DNA from: Kiloniellaceae bacterium
Lineage (GTDB): Bacteria > Pseudomonadota > Alphaproteobacteria > Kiloniellales > Kiloniellaceae
NCBI GenBank assembly: GCA_021776195.1
Contig: JAJFGK010000075.1
Coordinates: 26,088 to 90,087 of the forward strand
Direction of reading: 5' to 3'
Length of the DNA: 64,000 bases
Of this stretch, positions 8,398 through 17,512 are shown one piece after another; within the stretch, counting starts at the first letter, position 1; each line of letters opens with the position of its first letter. The notes under the pieces were generated by a model. It was given only the letters and a program-made list of their open reading frames with translations. It did no database searches and was not told the DNA's origin. The position numbers and the translations under genes were made by a program.

Positions 8398-8511
8398 AGC
8401 AACCCAGACCGATACCCTTTGAAGGAGTTTCTCACCATTGGATTTGCTTGCTCGCCAAGCTGTGCCCGGATGGCTTCAGACACCTACTTGCTGGAAACTA
8501 AAGTTTTGAAC

Positions 8512-9945
8512 TCAATCGAATACAACCCCTGGGTTCATAGTGTCTTGCGGGTCGAGCGCGGCCTTGACGCGGCGCATCAGGTCGAGTTCGGCGGCTGACT
8601 TGAAGCGGCGCAGCTCCTCGCGCTTGACCCGGCCGATGCCGTGCTCGGCGGAGATCGTGCCGCCGAGGCCCTGGGCGATGTCGTGGACCTTGGCGTTGAC
8701 CGCCTGGCGCCGGTCCAGGAAGGCGGCCGGGTCCGTGCCGGGCGGCTGGCTGAAGTTGAAGTGGATGTTGCCGTCGCCGAGGTGGCCGAAGGGGTAGGGG
8801 CGGGCGCCGGGAATCATGGCCTCGACCGCCTGGCAGGCGTCGCGGATCAGCCGCGGCACGCGCGAGACCGGCACCGCAATGTCGTGCTTGATCGACGCGC
8901 CCTCCGCGGCCTGGGCCGCAACCAGGGCCTCGCGGATGCGCCACAGTTGGGCGGACTGGGCTTCGGACGCGGCGATGGTGGCGTCGGCAACCAGTCCCGC
9001 CTCGTGGGCCTCGGCCAGCATGGCCTCCAGGGTTTCCGCCAGACCGCTGCCGGGGCGCCCGGCGGTGGCCTCCATCAGCAGGCACCAGTCGTGGGGTTCG
9101 GCCAGGGGGTCCCGGATCCCGGGGATGTGCTCGAGACAAAAGTCGAGGGCGATACGCGGGATCAGCTCACAGGCGGCGAGGCCGCCGCCAGCCGCCGCCC
9201 GGGCGCGGGCGAGAACCTCCAGGGCGGCCTCCAGACCGGTCACCGCGACGAAGAGTGAAACCGACTCCCGGGGCCGGGGAAAGAGCTTCAGGGTTGCCGC
9301 GGTGATGATCCCCAGCGTGCCCTCCGAGCCGAGAAAGAGCTGCTTCAGGTCGTAGCCGGTGTTGTCCTTGCGCAGGGCGCGCAGGCCGTTCCAGACCCGT
9401 CCGTCGGCCAGCACCACCTCGAGGCCCAGCACGAGGTCGCGCATGTTGCCGTAGCGCAGAACGTGGATGCCGCCGGCGTTGCTCGCCAGATTGCCGCCGA
9501 TCTGGCAGGAGCCCTCGGCACCCAGGCTCAGGGGAAAGAGCCGGTCGGCCGCCTCGGCCGCGGTCTGAAGCGTGGCCAGGACGCAGCCGGCCTCGACGGT
9601 CGCGGTCTGGTCCAGCGGGTCGAGCTCGCGGATCCGATTCATGCGCTTCAGGTTGATCGGCACCGCGCCCAGTTCGGCATAGGGAACGCCGCCGCCGACC
9701 CGGCCGGTGTTGCCGCCCTGGGGCACGACGGCGAGGCCCTCGGCGGCGCAAAGGCTGACCGCCGCGGCGACCTCGTCGCTGGTCGCCGGCAGGACGACAA
9801 AGGGCGCGTCGCCTTGGAACAATCCCCGGCTTTCCTTCAGGTAGGGCGCCAGATCGTCCGCATCGCTCACCAGGGCGCGCGGGCCGAGCCGGGATTCCAG
9901 GGCCTGTTTCAAGCGCTGATAGGCCGCGCGCCGGTTGCTGGTCAT
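8512..9945 (-). CDS. FAD-linked 2-hydroxyacid dehydrogenase (GlcD/D-lactate dehydrogenase type)
   Basis: 477 residues. The N-terminal FAD_binding_4 (PCMH) domain shows VVPQGGNTGRVGGG and SLGAEGSCQIGGNLASNAGG; the C-terminal FAD-oxidase_C domain ends with HLGDGNIHFNFS and SAEHGIGRVKRE, which carry the substrate/metal-binding histidines. Such enzymes oxidise D-2-hydroxyacids (glycolate, D-lactate, D-2-hydroxyglutarate) and pass electrons to a quinone or other acceptor. The ATG at 9945 overlaps the TGA of the Sua5-type gene (ATGA), so the pair is coupled. The exact substrate is not readable. Confidence 0.9.
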   Translation of the reverse strand: MTSNRRAAYQRLKQALESRLGPRALVSDADDLAPYLKESRGLFQGDAPFVVLPATSDEVAAAVSLCAAEGLAVVPQGGNTGRVGGGVPYAELGAVPINLKRMNRIRELDPLDQTATVEAGCVLATLQTAAEAADRLFPLSLGAEGSCQIGGNLASNAGGIHVLRYGNMRDLVLGLEVVLADGRVWNGLRALRKDNTGYDLKQLFLGSEGTLGIITAATLKLFPRPRESVSLFVAVTGLEAALEVLARARAAAGGGLAACELIPRIALDFCLEHIPGIRDPLAEPHDWCLLMEATAGRPGSGLAETLEAMLAEAHEAGLVADATIAASEAQSAQLWRIREALVAAQAAEGASIKHDIAVPVSRVPRLIRDACQAVEAMIPGARPYPFGHLGDGNIHFNFSQPPGTDPAAFLDRRQAVNAKVHDIAQGLGGTISAEHGIGRVKREELRRFKSAAELDLMRRVKAALDPQDTMNPGVVFD

Positions 9946-10988
9946 TGCTCGGGTCTCTCGGGCGGAAGTGCCTGGCCGGCGTCGGCCGCCCTGGGGCGCG
10001 GCGCCGCGGCCCGGCGCAGGCGGTCGTTGATCGCCCGGCCCAGCCCTTCCTCGGGGACCGGCATGACGGCGATGGCCTGGGCGCCGCTGCGGTCGAGCTC
10101 GTGTAGGGCCGCGAAGAGCCGGCCGGCGGCTTCGGTCAGATCGCCGCTGGCGCTGAGGTTGATGGTGGTCATGGCGCCCTTTGGCGCGGCGGGCCCGAAG
10201 GCCAGCAGGGCCTCGTCCGACGCCACGGTCGCGGCGTCGCGGCGCAGGGGCAGGGCGGGGGCGTAGTGACTCTCCAGTTGGCCGGGGCCCCGCGGAACCC
10301 GGTCGTCGGCAGCGGCCGCCAAGGGCCCGGCCGCCAAGGGCCCGGCCGCCAAGGGACCGACGACTGCCTCCAAGGCCTCGCGCGTGACCCCGCCGGGGCG
10401 CAGCAGGCGCGGTTCCTCGCCGGTCAGGTCGAGCACGGTCGATTCCAGGCCGATCGCGCAGGGGCCGTCGTCGAGGATCAGATCGACCCGCCCGGCCAGC
10501 GAAGCCTGGACATGGGCCGCGCTGGTCGGGCTGATCCGCCCGGACGCATTGGCGCTGGGGGCGGCGATTGGCCCCCCGAGGGACTCGAGCAGGCGCTGTG
10601 CCGTCAACTGGGCCGGGACGCGCAGAGCCAGACTGTCGAGACCGGCCGAGCAAAGCAGTGAGATCCGGTTTTCGGGCCGCCGTGGCAGCACCAGCGTCAA
10701 GGCGCCGGGCCAGAAGGCGTCGGCCAATCTGCGGGCGCGATTGTCGAAAATCGCTTCCCTTTCGGCATCGGCCAGCATGGCGAAATGGACGATCAGGGGA
10801 TTGAAGGAGGGCCGATCCTTGGCGGAGAAAATGCGGGCCACGGCCTCGTCGCTGGTCGCATCGGCACCCAGGCCGTAGACCGTCTCGGTCGGAAAGGCGA
10901 CCAGCCGCCCGGCCCGCAGCAACGCGCCCGCCATGGCGATGGCGGCCAGGGAGGCGGGTTGAATCAGAGGTTCGTCGAGAAGGACCAT
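9942..10988 (-). CDS. Threonylcarbamoyl-AMP synthase (Sua5/YwlC/TsaC)
   Basis: About 348 residues from the ATG at 10988. Makes threonylcarbamoyl-adenylate from threonine, bicarbonate and ATP for the t6A modification of ANN-decoding tRNAs. Motifs: AFPTETVYGLGADA, KDRPSFNPLIVH, PSANASGRISPT, then a C-terminal Sua5 domain after a linker, so this is the long Sua5 form. The linker holds a tandem PLAAG repeat. A longer frame reaches a TTG at 11087, but the extra residues are not conserved-looking. The gene is coupled to the FAD oxidase by a 4-bp overlap. Confidence 0.9.
   Translation of the reverse strand: MVLLDEPLIQPASLAAIAMAGALLRAGRLVAFPTETVYGLGADATSDEAVARIFSAKDRPSFNPLIVHFAMLADAEREAIFDNRARRLADAFWPGALTLVLPRRPENRISLLCSAGLDSLALRVPAQLTAQRLLESLGGPIAAPSANASGRISPTSAAHVQASLAGRVDLILDDGPCAIGLESTVLDLTGEEPRLLRPGGVTREALEAVVGPLAAGPLAAGPLAAAADDRVPRGPGQLESHYAPALPLRRDAATVASDEALLAFGPAAPKGAMTTINLSASGDLTEAAGRLFAALHELDRSGAQAIAVMPVPEEGLGRAINDRLRRAAAPRPRAADAGQALPPERPEQ
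10314..10358. repeat. 15-bp tandem repeat, three units, in Sua5 linker
   Basis: Three consecutive units GGCCGCCAAGGGCCC (the last with one change) at 10314, 10329 and 10344. In frame they give the PLAAG repeat of the Sua5 interdomain linker. Confidence 0.88.
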
Positions 10989-11270
10989 ATGCGCTGGTAG
11001 CACGACCAAAGGGAGCCCGGCAATGGAGCCTGGCCCGGAGCCGGACACCAGGGTGGGGCCTCCGCGCTGGCCGGGCGGATTGTGCAATGCGGTCAGGAGG
11101 ACATCACATAACGCTCGTCATTGGCGACGGCGACCGGTGCGCGCATTACGGCCCTTCGCGCGCCTTGCCGAGTGAGCGTGGCAATAGGTCGTCGGGGTAC
11201 CATATGTCTAAACTCTATCCATTTGGTCTCGACCTCCGAGCTGGGATCAAAATTTACAAGAGGGGGCCAG

Positions 11271-12788
11271 ATGGCGGCGAAGGGAAGCAGGGGGGGTTGG
11301 CTGCGCCGGCTCGCCTGTTTGAGTGGCGCCGTTGTCGCAATCCTGCTGACGCGAAGCCCGGCGCAGGCCCATTCCTTCGGGGCGCGACACGATCTGCCCC
11401 TGCCTCTCTGGGTCTATCTGGCCGGTGCCGGCGCGGCGGTCGCGATATCCTTCGTGGTGATGGCGATCTTCATGGGTCGATCCGGGAGGCGGGCCGAGAT
11501 CTGGCACCGCGCCTTGCCTGGTGTCCTTTCGCACTGGTTGACCCATCCTTGGCTCAGAGCCTCCCTTCAAGTCGCTGGCGTTGCGCTCTTCGTCCTGGTC
11601 CTGGCCACAGGTTTTCTCGGCAGCGACAAGACGATCGAAAACTTCGCGCCGACCTTCGTCTGGGTCATCTGGTGGGTCGGCCTGGCCTTCGCCCAAGCGC
11701 TGATCGGCGACCTCTGGGCGCTCATCAATCCCTGGCGGACTCTCTTTGCCTGGGCAGAGATCCTGGTGGCGGCCCTGACCGGTGGCCGCAGCCTCTCACG
11801 GCACTGGCCCTATCCTGACTGGTTGGATGCCTGGCCCGCGGTCGTGTTGTTCTGGCTCTACGCATGGTTCGAGCTGGTGCCGAACGCCTCGCAGTCCCCC
11901 TCGTCCCTGGCCACGGCAGTAATGATCTATTCCGGCATCACCTGGTACGGCATGATCTGTTACGGTCGCGAGACCTGGCTCGCCAGGGGCGAGGCATTTG
12001 CGCTCTTTTTCGGGTTTCTGGCCCGCTTCGCGCCGACGGTTAGCCGGGACCAGGCCGATGGCGCGCGAAGGCTCCTGCTGCGCCCCTTTGGTGTCGGTTT
12101 GCTGGTGACACGGCCTTTGGGCGGTCCCTTGGTCGTCTTTGTCGTGCTGATGCTCGCCACCGTGACCGTCGATGGGTTCAGCGAGACACCGCCCTGGTCG
12201 GCACTGCTCACCTGGATGATCGAGGATCAGACGGTCAGGCCTCTGCTATTGTGGCTGCGCGGCGTCGGTTTCGATATTTTGGGCGTCTTCAAGACCGTGG
12301 CGCTGGTCGTCTTCCCGCTCGTCTTTCTCGCTTTTTATGGGGGCTTCTCGTGGCTGACCGCCCGCCTGGCCGGTGGCGGGCAGTCATGGCGAGTCACCGC
12401 GGGAGCCTTCGTGCTCACTCTTGTGCCGATCGCCATCGCCTATCACCTGGCTCACTATTTTTCCTACCTGGTGATTTTCGGCCAGTACATGGTTCCCCTG
12501 GCCTCGGATCCCTTCGGCTTTGGCTGGGACCTCTTCGGCACGGCGGATGCGACCCTCGATCTGGAACTGGCGAACCCTAAGCTGATCTGGACCGTGGCGG
12601 CACTGGCGATCCTGATTGGACATCTGATGTCTGTCTATCTCGCCCATGTCACGGCGCTCAGGCTCTACGGCGACCGGCGCGCAGCCCTGGCGAGCCAGGT
12701 TCCCATGCTGGTGCTGATGGTCCTCTACACCATGACCAGTCTCTGGATCATGGCCCAGCCGATCGTCGAGGATCCCTCGCTCTTCTGA
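11271..12788 (+). CDS. Multi-pass membrane protein, fenitrothion hydrolase (FedA)-like
   Basis: About 505 residues with a signal-like N-terminus and roughly a dozen hydrophobic spans. The segment HSFGARHDLPLPLWVYLAG just after the signal region is, from memory, typical of the family annotated after the membrane-bound fenitrothion hydrolase of Burkholderia. Whether this member hydrolyses organophosphates or transports something is unknown. The start at 11271 has an AGAGGGGG ribosome site; the frame is open further upstream to 11121 but that stretch looks non-coding. Confidence 0.7.
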   Translation: MAAKGSRGGWLRRLACLSGAVVAILLTRSPAQAHSFGARHDLPLPLWVYLAGAGAAVAISFVVMAIFMGRSGRRAEIWHRALPGVLSHWLTHPWLRASLQVAGVALFVLVLATGFLGSDKTIENFAPTFVWVIWWVGLAFAQALIGDLWALINPWRTLFAWAEILVAALTGGRSLSRHWPYPDWLDAWPAVVLFWLYAWFELVPNASQSPSSLATAVMIYSGITWYGMICYGRETWLARGEAFALFFGFLARFAPTVSRDQADGARRLLLRPFGVGLLVTRPLGGPLVVFVVLMLATVTVDGFSETPPWSALLTWMIEDQTVRPLLLWLRGVGFDILGVFKTVALVVFPLVFLAFYGGFSWLTARLAGGGQSWRVTAGAFVLTLVPIAIAYHLAHYFSYLVIFGQYMVPLASDPFGFGWDLFGTADATLDLELANPKLIWTVAALAILIGHLMSVYLAHVTALRLYGDRRAALASQVPMLVLMVLYTMTSLWIMAQPIVEDPSLF

Positions 12789-12849
12789 GTCCCAAAGCGA
12801 CGGCAAGCCGGCGGAACTCAATAATGTTCGAGGGCCTGAATCACAACCG

Positions 12850-12880
12850 GGGGCCCACATAAGGGGCCCCGCGGCTTTTG
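12850..12880 (+). terminator. Probable intrinsic terminator after FedA-like gene
   Basis: Stem GGGGCCC / GGGCCCC (12850-12856 and 12864-12870) with a 7-nt loop, followed by GCGGCTTTTGCTT. It lies about 60 bp after the stop. The T-run is short, so it may be inefficient. The rest of the gap to 13072 shows nothing else. Confidence 0.5.
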
Positions 12881-13072
12881 CTTCTGTTGCCAGTTGCTCT
12901 CCCCGGTTCTCAAAACCGAGGGCTGACCTGGCTGGTCACCGCACAGGCATTGCGGCGGCTATGGCGTGAACGCATGAATCGTTCACGTGGGATAACTTTG
13001 CGCCTCGTTAACCATAAAATCAAGATGGGAATTCTCGCCTGTGGATAGTCCGTGGCCGAACGAGGCACGGGC

Positions 13073-13882
13073 CTAGGTTTTGCCAGGCTGGCCCAGGGCA
13101 TAGAAGTTGGGATTCTCGAAGCCCGGCTTGCCGTAGGTGAGGGGCTCGCCGGTCGCGGCGAAGACGGCGCCGCCGGCGGCTTTCAGCACCGCGTGGCCGG
13201 CGGCGGTGTCCCACTCCATGGTGCGCCCGAAGCGCGGGTAGAGGTCGGCACGGCCGGCGGCCAGCAGGCAGAATTTGACCGACGAGCCGGCATTGACCGT
13301 CTCGGCCACCTTGTGCGCCGCGAGAAAGGCCTCCAGCGCCTCGCCGCTGCCGTGGCGCCGGCTGGCGACCGCCACGGGCCCGCCGGGCGGGACCTCGCGG
13401 GTGCGGATCTCCATCGCCGGCTGGTCGGTGTTGGAAAAGACCGCGCGCCGGGGCCCGCCGGGCTGGCTGGTCCCGGCCCAGGTCATGGCCATGGCCGGGG
13501 CGTGGACCACGCCGGCGACCGGCTGTCCGGCCTCGATCAACGCGATGTTGACGGTGAATTCACCGTTGCGCGAGATGAACTCCTTGGTCCCGTCCAGCGG
13601 GTCGACCAGCCAGAAGCGACCGGCCGAGACATCAGGAATGTGCCCGGCCGCGGCAGCTTCTTCCGCGACCACGGGAATGTCGGGCGTCAGCGTGGCCAGG
13701 GCCTCGAGAATGAAGTCCTCGGCCGCCTCGTCGGCCGCGGTCACCGGGGAGGAATCCGCCTTTTCGCTGACCTCGATCGCGTCGCCCTCGGCATAGTAGG
13801 CGAGGATCACCTTGCCGGCGCGCTCGGCGATCAAGGTCAGAACCGCGAGCAGATCGTCTTGAGATGTGGCGTCGTCATGCAT
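13073..13882 (-). CDS. cysQ: 3'(2'),5'-bisphosphate nucleotidase CysQ (inositol monophosphatase fold)
   Basis: 269 residues. Mg-binding motifs of the family are present: VAEEAAA (first acidic ligand), WLVDPLDGTKEF (DPxDGT) and MEWDTAAGHAVL (WDxAAG). CysQ hydrolyses PAP/PAPS-type 3'-phosphonucleotides and so recycles the by-product of sulfate activation. DGTKEFI is the CysQ version rather than the SuhB version. The start at 13882 (MHDDATS) is chosen over a longer GTG frame at 13927 because the extra residues are not family-like. Confidence 0.9.
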   Translation of the reverse strand: MHDDATSQDDLLAVLTLIAERAGKVILAYYAEGDAIEVSEKADSSPVTAADEAAEDFILEALATLTPDIPVVAEEAAAAGHIPDVSAGRFWLVDPLDGTKEFISRNGEFTVNIALIEAGQPVAGVVHAPAMAMTWAGTSQPGGPRRAVFSNTDQPAMEIRTREVPPGGPVAVASRRHGSGEALEAFLAAHKVAETVNAGSSVKFCLLAAGRADLYPRFGRTMEWDTAAGHAVLKAAGGAVFAATGEPLTYGKPGFENPNFYALGQPGKT

Positions 13883-14068
13883 GGCGTCGGGCCGTTCTTC
13901 CTGGTCGCACCGCCCCAGGCGGAGCACCGCCCCTGGCGGGCGACGACGATTGTGGTGCCGCTAACCGGCGTGACACGCAAGGGTAAAGTCGGGAACGGGA
14001 GGAGAGCGCATGGCCAGCCGCCGGCAGGACCGCGAAATCGGTCCGCGAATGCCCGGCCGCCGAGGACC

Positions 14069-15028
14069 TCAGCTGAACGCTTCGTCCCAGGTTCCCTGGG
14101 TCGAGGCCTTGGAGTACTCCGTCGCCCGGTTCTCGAAGAAGTTCGTGTGCTCGACGCCGTTCAGCATCACATCGAGCCAGGGCAGCGGATTTGCATCCGT
14201 ACGATAGATCGGCTGGAGGCCCAACTGGGTCAGACGCCGGTCGGCGATGTAGCGGATGTAGGCCTTGACCTCATCCGCCGTGAGCCCCTCGATGCCGCCG
14301 GCGCCGAAGGCCAGGTCGATGAAGGCGTCCTCGTGGGTGATGATGGTCTCGCAGACCTTGTAGAGCTTGCGCCGAAGGTCTTCGTTCCAGACCTCGGGAA
14401 ACTCCTCGGTGAAGGTCTTGAAGAGACGGATGATCGACTGGGTATGCAGCGACTCGTCGCGCACCGACCAGGTGACGATCTGGCCCATGCCCTTCATCTT
14501 GTTGAAGCGGGGGAAATTCAACAGGATGGCGAAGGAGGCGAAGAGCTGCAGCCCTTCGGTGAAGGCGCCGAAGACCGCCAGGGTGATCGCGATCTCTTCC
14601 TTGGTCTCGCAGCCGAACTGCTGCATGTAGTCGTACTTGTCCTTCATCTCCTTGTAGTGGAGGAAGGCGGAGTATTCCGTCTCGGGCATGCCGATGGTGT
14701 CCAGCAGGTGCGAGTAGGCGGCGATATGGACCGTCTCCATGTTGGAGAAGGCGGCCAGCATCATTTGCACTTCCGTCGGCTTGAAGACCCGCGAATAGTG
14801 CCGCATGTAGCAGTTGTTGACCTCGACGTCGGACTGCGTGAAGAAGCGGAAAATCTGGGTCAGAAGACTCTTTTCCCCAGGCGTCAGGACGCGCTGCCAA
14901 TCCTTCACGTCATCGGCCAGCGGAACCTCTTCGGGCAGCCAGTGAATGCGCTGCTGCTGCAGCCAGGCATCGTAGGCCCAAGGGTACTTGAAAGGCTTGT
15001 AGACCGGATTGCTATCGAGCAGGGACAT
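14069..15028 (-). CDS. nrdB: Ribonucleotide reductase class I small (radical) subunit
   Basis: 319 residues, ferritin-like di-iron protein. Ligands and radical site can be placed: D67 (SDVEV), E98 and H101 with the radical tyrosine Y105 (METVHIAAYSHL), and the second set in WSVRDESLHTQS. This means a tyrosyl-radical enzyme rather than the phenylalanine-bearing class Ic. It works with NrdA encoded just upstream (44-bp gap) to make deoxynucleotides. The C-terminus ENRATEYSKAS..DEAFS carries the tail that docks on NrdA. Confidence 0.96.
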   Translation of the reverse strand: MSLLDSNPVYKPFKYPWAYDAWLQQQRIHWLPEEVPLADDVKDWQRVLTPGEKSLLTQIFRFFTQSDVEVNNCYMRHYSRVFKPTEVQMMLAAFSNMETVHIAAYSHLLDTIGMPETEYSAFLHYKEMKDKYDYMQQFGCETKEEIAITLAVFGAFTEGLQLFASFAILLNFPRFNKMKGMGQIVTWSVRDESLHTQSIIRLFKTFTEEFPEVWNEDLRRKLYKVCETIITHEDAFIDLAFGAGGIEGLTADEVKAYIRYIADRRLTQLGLQPIYRTDANPLPWLDVMLNGVEHTNFFENRATEYSKASTQGTWDEAFS

Positions 15029-15072
15029 CGGGGATTTTTACTTTCTTCGATCTGAGAGGTTTCGGCGTCAAG

Positions 15073-17037
15073 TCACTGACAAGCCAGACACTCATCGTAG
15101 TCGATGGGGCCGTTGAGGCTGCTGTCGCCGACCTTGCCGAGGAGCGGCACGGCGGCGGCCGGGCGCGCGCTCACCGACGATTCGGCGCGCTGCATCGACT
15201 TGGAGCGGCAGTAGTAGAGGCTCTTTACGCCGCGCTTCCAGGCCTGATAGTGGACCTGGTGCAGGTCGCGCTTGTGCACGTCGGCCGGCAGGAAAACGTT
15301 CAATGACTGAGCCTGGCAGATCATCGGCGCGCGGTCGGCGGCGTGTTCGATGAGCCAGCGCTGATCCATCTCGAAGGCGGTCTTGAAGATATCCTTTTCC
15401 TCGTCGCTGAGGCAGTCGAGGTGCTGAACCGAGCCTTCGTTGATCGTGATCGAGGACCAGGTTTCTTCGTTGTTTTGACCTTTTTCCTCAAGTAATTTTT
15501 CTAAGTATGTGTTTCGAACGGAAAAAGACCCCGACAGTGTCTTGTGGGTGAAGGCATTGGCCGCCGCCGGCTCGATGCCCGGCGAGGCACCGCCGCAGAT
15601 GATCGAGATCGAGGCCGTGGGCGCCACCGCCATCTTGTTGGAGAAGCGCTCCATGATGCCGAACTCCGCCGCGTCGGGGCAGGGGCCGCGCTCTTCGGCC
15701 AGCGTTTTCGAGGCGGCATCGGCCTGGGCCCGGATGTGCTTGAACATGCGGTTGTTCCAGACCTTCGCCATGACGTTCTCCATGGCGATGGAGTTGGCCT
15801 GCAGGAAGGAGTGAAAGCCCATCACGCCGAGCCCCACCGAGCGCTCGCGCATCGCCGAGTACTTGGCGCGCTGCATCGATTCCGGGGCCTTGTTGATGAA
15901 GTCCTGCAGCACGTTATCGAGGAATCGCATGATATCCTCGATGAAGAATTCGGCGTCGTGCCACTCGAAGAAGCGCTCGAGGTTGAGCGAGGAGAGGCAG
16001 CAGACCGCGGTGCGCTCCTTGCCGCGATGATCCATGCCGGTCGGCAGGGTGATCTCGGAGCAGAGATTCGACATCTTGACCGACAGGCCGGCGAGCTTCT
16101 GATGCTCGGGAATCTGCCGATTCACCGTGTCGCCGAAGATCAGGTAGGGCTCGCCGGTTTCAATGCGCGAGGTGAGGATGCGGATCCACAGGTCGCGCGC
16201 CTTGATGCGCCGAATCGGAGTGTTGTCGCGCGGACTGAGCAGGGCCCACTCGTCGTCCTCCTCGACCGCCCGCATGAAGGCGTCGGGGATCACCACGCCG
16301 TGGTGCAGATTGAGCGCCTTGCGGTTGGGATCGCCGCCGGTGGGCCGGCGCATCTCGACGAATTCCTCGATCTCGGGGTGGCTGACCGGCATGTAGCAGG
16401 CCGCCGAGCCGCGCCGGAGCGAGCCCTGGGAGATCGCCAGGGTCAGGGAATCCATCACTCGAATGAAGGGAATAACGCCGGAGGTCTTGCCGTTCTGGCC
16501 GACCTTCTCGCCGATCGAGCGCAGGTTCCCCCAATAGCTGCCGATGCCGCCGCCGCGCGCCGCCAGCCAGACATTCTCGTTCCACAGGCCGAGAATGCCG
16601 TCCAGGCTGTCGCCGGCTTCGTTCAGAAAACAGGAAATCGGCAGGCCGCGGCTGGTGCCGCCGTTCGAGAGCACGGGGGTCGCCGGCATGAACCAGAGCC
16701 TGGAGATGTAGTCATAGAGGCGCTGGGCGTGCGCCGTATCGTCGGCGTAGTGCGCGGCAACCCGGGCGAAGAGGTCCTGAAAGGATTCTTTGGGCATCAG
16801 GTAGCGATCGCGCAGGGTCGCCTTGCCGAATTCGGTCAAGAGATCGTCTCGGGACCGGTCGAGCTGGACTTTAATGCCGCGTTCGTTTTGGAACTCGTCC
16901 CGAACCACTGTATCGAAGAGGCTCACCGGCTCGTTGGCGCCGCCAAACTCCTGGGCCTGGTTATCCACAGGGTGGGAGGGGACCTCTCCCCCCTGGTGAA
17001 GGCCTGATTCTTCCTGTAAAAGTGCCGACCCGTCCAT
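15073..17037 (-). CDS. nrdA: Ribonucleoside-diphosphate reductase class I large (catalytic) subunit
   Basis: 654 residues. Active-site pieces visible are ISCFLNEAGDS (reducing cysteine), MSNLCSEITLP (N-x-C-x-E radical triad) and CCLSSLNLE (second redox cysteine), and the C-terminal CLAC pair that shuttles electrons. Reduces NDPs to dNDPs with NrdB. The ATG at 17037 is preferred because GGAGGG lies 5 bp before it; a TTG at 17085 would extend the frame. The N-terminus seems short and lacks an obvious ATP-cone. The upstream region has NrdR boxes and DnaA-type motifs. Confidence 0.95.
   Translation of the reverse strand: MDGSALLQEESGLHQGGEVPSHPVDNQAQEFGGANEPVSLFDTVVRDEFQNERGIKVQLDRSRDDLLTEFGKATLRDRYLMPKESFQDLFARVAAHYADDTAHAQRLYDYISRLWFMPATPVLSNGGTSRGLPISCFLNEAGDSLDGILGLWNENVWLAARGGGIGSYWGNLRSIGEKVGQNGKTSGVIPFIRVMDSLTLAISQGSLRRGSAACYMPVSHPEIEEFVEMRRPTGGDPNRKALNLHHGVVIPDAFMRAVEEDDEWALLSPRDNTPIRRIKARDLWIRILTSRIETGEPYLIFGDTVNRQIPEHQKLAGLSVKMSNLCSEITLPTGMDHRGKERTAVCCLSSLNLERFFEWHDAEFFIEDIMRFLDNVLQDFINKAPESMQRAKYSAMRERSVGLGVMGFHSFLQANSIAMENVMAKVWNNRMFKHIRAQADAASKTLAEERGPCPDAAEFGIMERFSNKMAVAPTASISIICGGASPGIEPAAANAFTHKTLSGSFSVRNTYLEKLLEEKGQNNEETWSSITINEGSVQHLDCLSDEEKDIFKTAFEMDQRWLIEHAADRAPMICQAQSLNVFLPADVHKRDLHQVHYQAWKRGVKSLYYCRSKSMQRAESSVSARPAAAVPLLGKVGDSSLNGPIDYDECLACQ
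16961..16969 (+). promoter_or_regulatory. Consensus DnaA box within nrdA 5' coding region
   Basis: Exact TTATCCACA, the high-affinity DnaA box. It lies about 70 bp inside nrdA. A single 9-mer can occur by chance, but two further ATCCACA cores lie within 100 bp. Confidence 0.5.
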
Positions 17038-17053
17038 CAAATCCCTCCGATCC

Positions 17054-17069
17054 ATCCACAGCTGTGGAT
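17054..17069. promoter_or_regulatory. Palindrome of two DnaA-box cores upstream of nrdA
   Basis: Perfect 16-bp palindrome ATCCACAGCTGTGGAT, i.e. two ATCCACA cores in inverted orientation two bases apart, 17 bp before the chosen nrdA start. This fits DnaA control of nrdAB as known in E. coli, but could also be an operator for another regulator. Confidence 0.45.
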
Positions 17070-17087
17070 TGGATAAATTGTGCAAAA

Positions 17088-17103
17088 CTACTATATATTG
17101 GGC
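17088..17103. promoter_or_regulatory. NrdR box 1 upstream of nrdA
   Basis: CTACTATATATTGGGC matches the NrdR consensus acaCwAtATaTwGtgt at 12 of 16 positions, including all core bases. It sits about 51 bp before the start codon. Confidence 0.65.
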
Positions 17104-17118
17104 ACTCGTCCCCCGAGA

Positions 17119-17134
17119 GCACCAAATCTAGCGG
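17119..17134. promoter_or_regulatory. NrdR box 2 upstream of nrdA
   Basis: GCACCAAATCTAGCGG keeps the core C.A.AT.T.G of the NrdR box (10 of 16). Its centre is exactly 31 bp from that of box 1, the three-turn spacing typical of paired NrdR sites. Confidence 0.55.
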
Positions 17135-17512
17135 GCGCATGGCCCAGTGTCGAGAAGAACAAATATAGAACAAATTGTGAGGCCCGTCCAGCGAGCCTTT
17201 CGGGTCGCCTGTTCTGAGTTGGGGCGGAGAGGGCGGAATCCCCGATTTCCGCGCCCTGCAGGATCGATTGATCCGCGTCGCGCACCGACAAGAAAGCTGT
17301 CACGCTCCTGTCATATTTTTTTCTGACTGCGGAAATCCCCTAGTCGGGGCGGTGGCGGAAATGTCTTTTGATCGGGGCCTCTCCGGGGGCTCGGACGACG
17401 TGCTTCAGGGTTTGCAGGCTCTGTTCACCCGGCCGCCCGGAGAGGCGTTCTGTTCGTAATTCGCTATCTCAATTCACTATCTGTTTCCTGAGGGTCGATC
17501 CCCAAGCAAGCG
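17135..17512. other. Intergenic region between nrdA and glycine-zipper lipoprotein
   Basis: About 380 bp. The right part lies after the convergent-free 3' end of the lipoprotein gene. A GGATC-N4-GATCC palindrome occurs near 17261. No gene, RNA or terminator could be supported. Confidence 0.4.

Noticed and set aside
13008..13015. TTAACCAT, a CtrA half-site-like octamer
   Set aside because: Single half-site at the 3' side of cysQ without a partner or nearby promoter; probably chance.
15544..17007. 487-codon plus-strand open frame opposite nrdA
   Set aside because: Antisense shadow; nrdA catalytic motifs on the minus strand explain the region.
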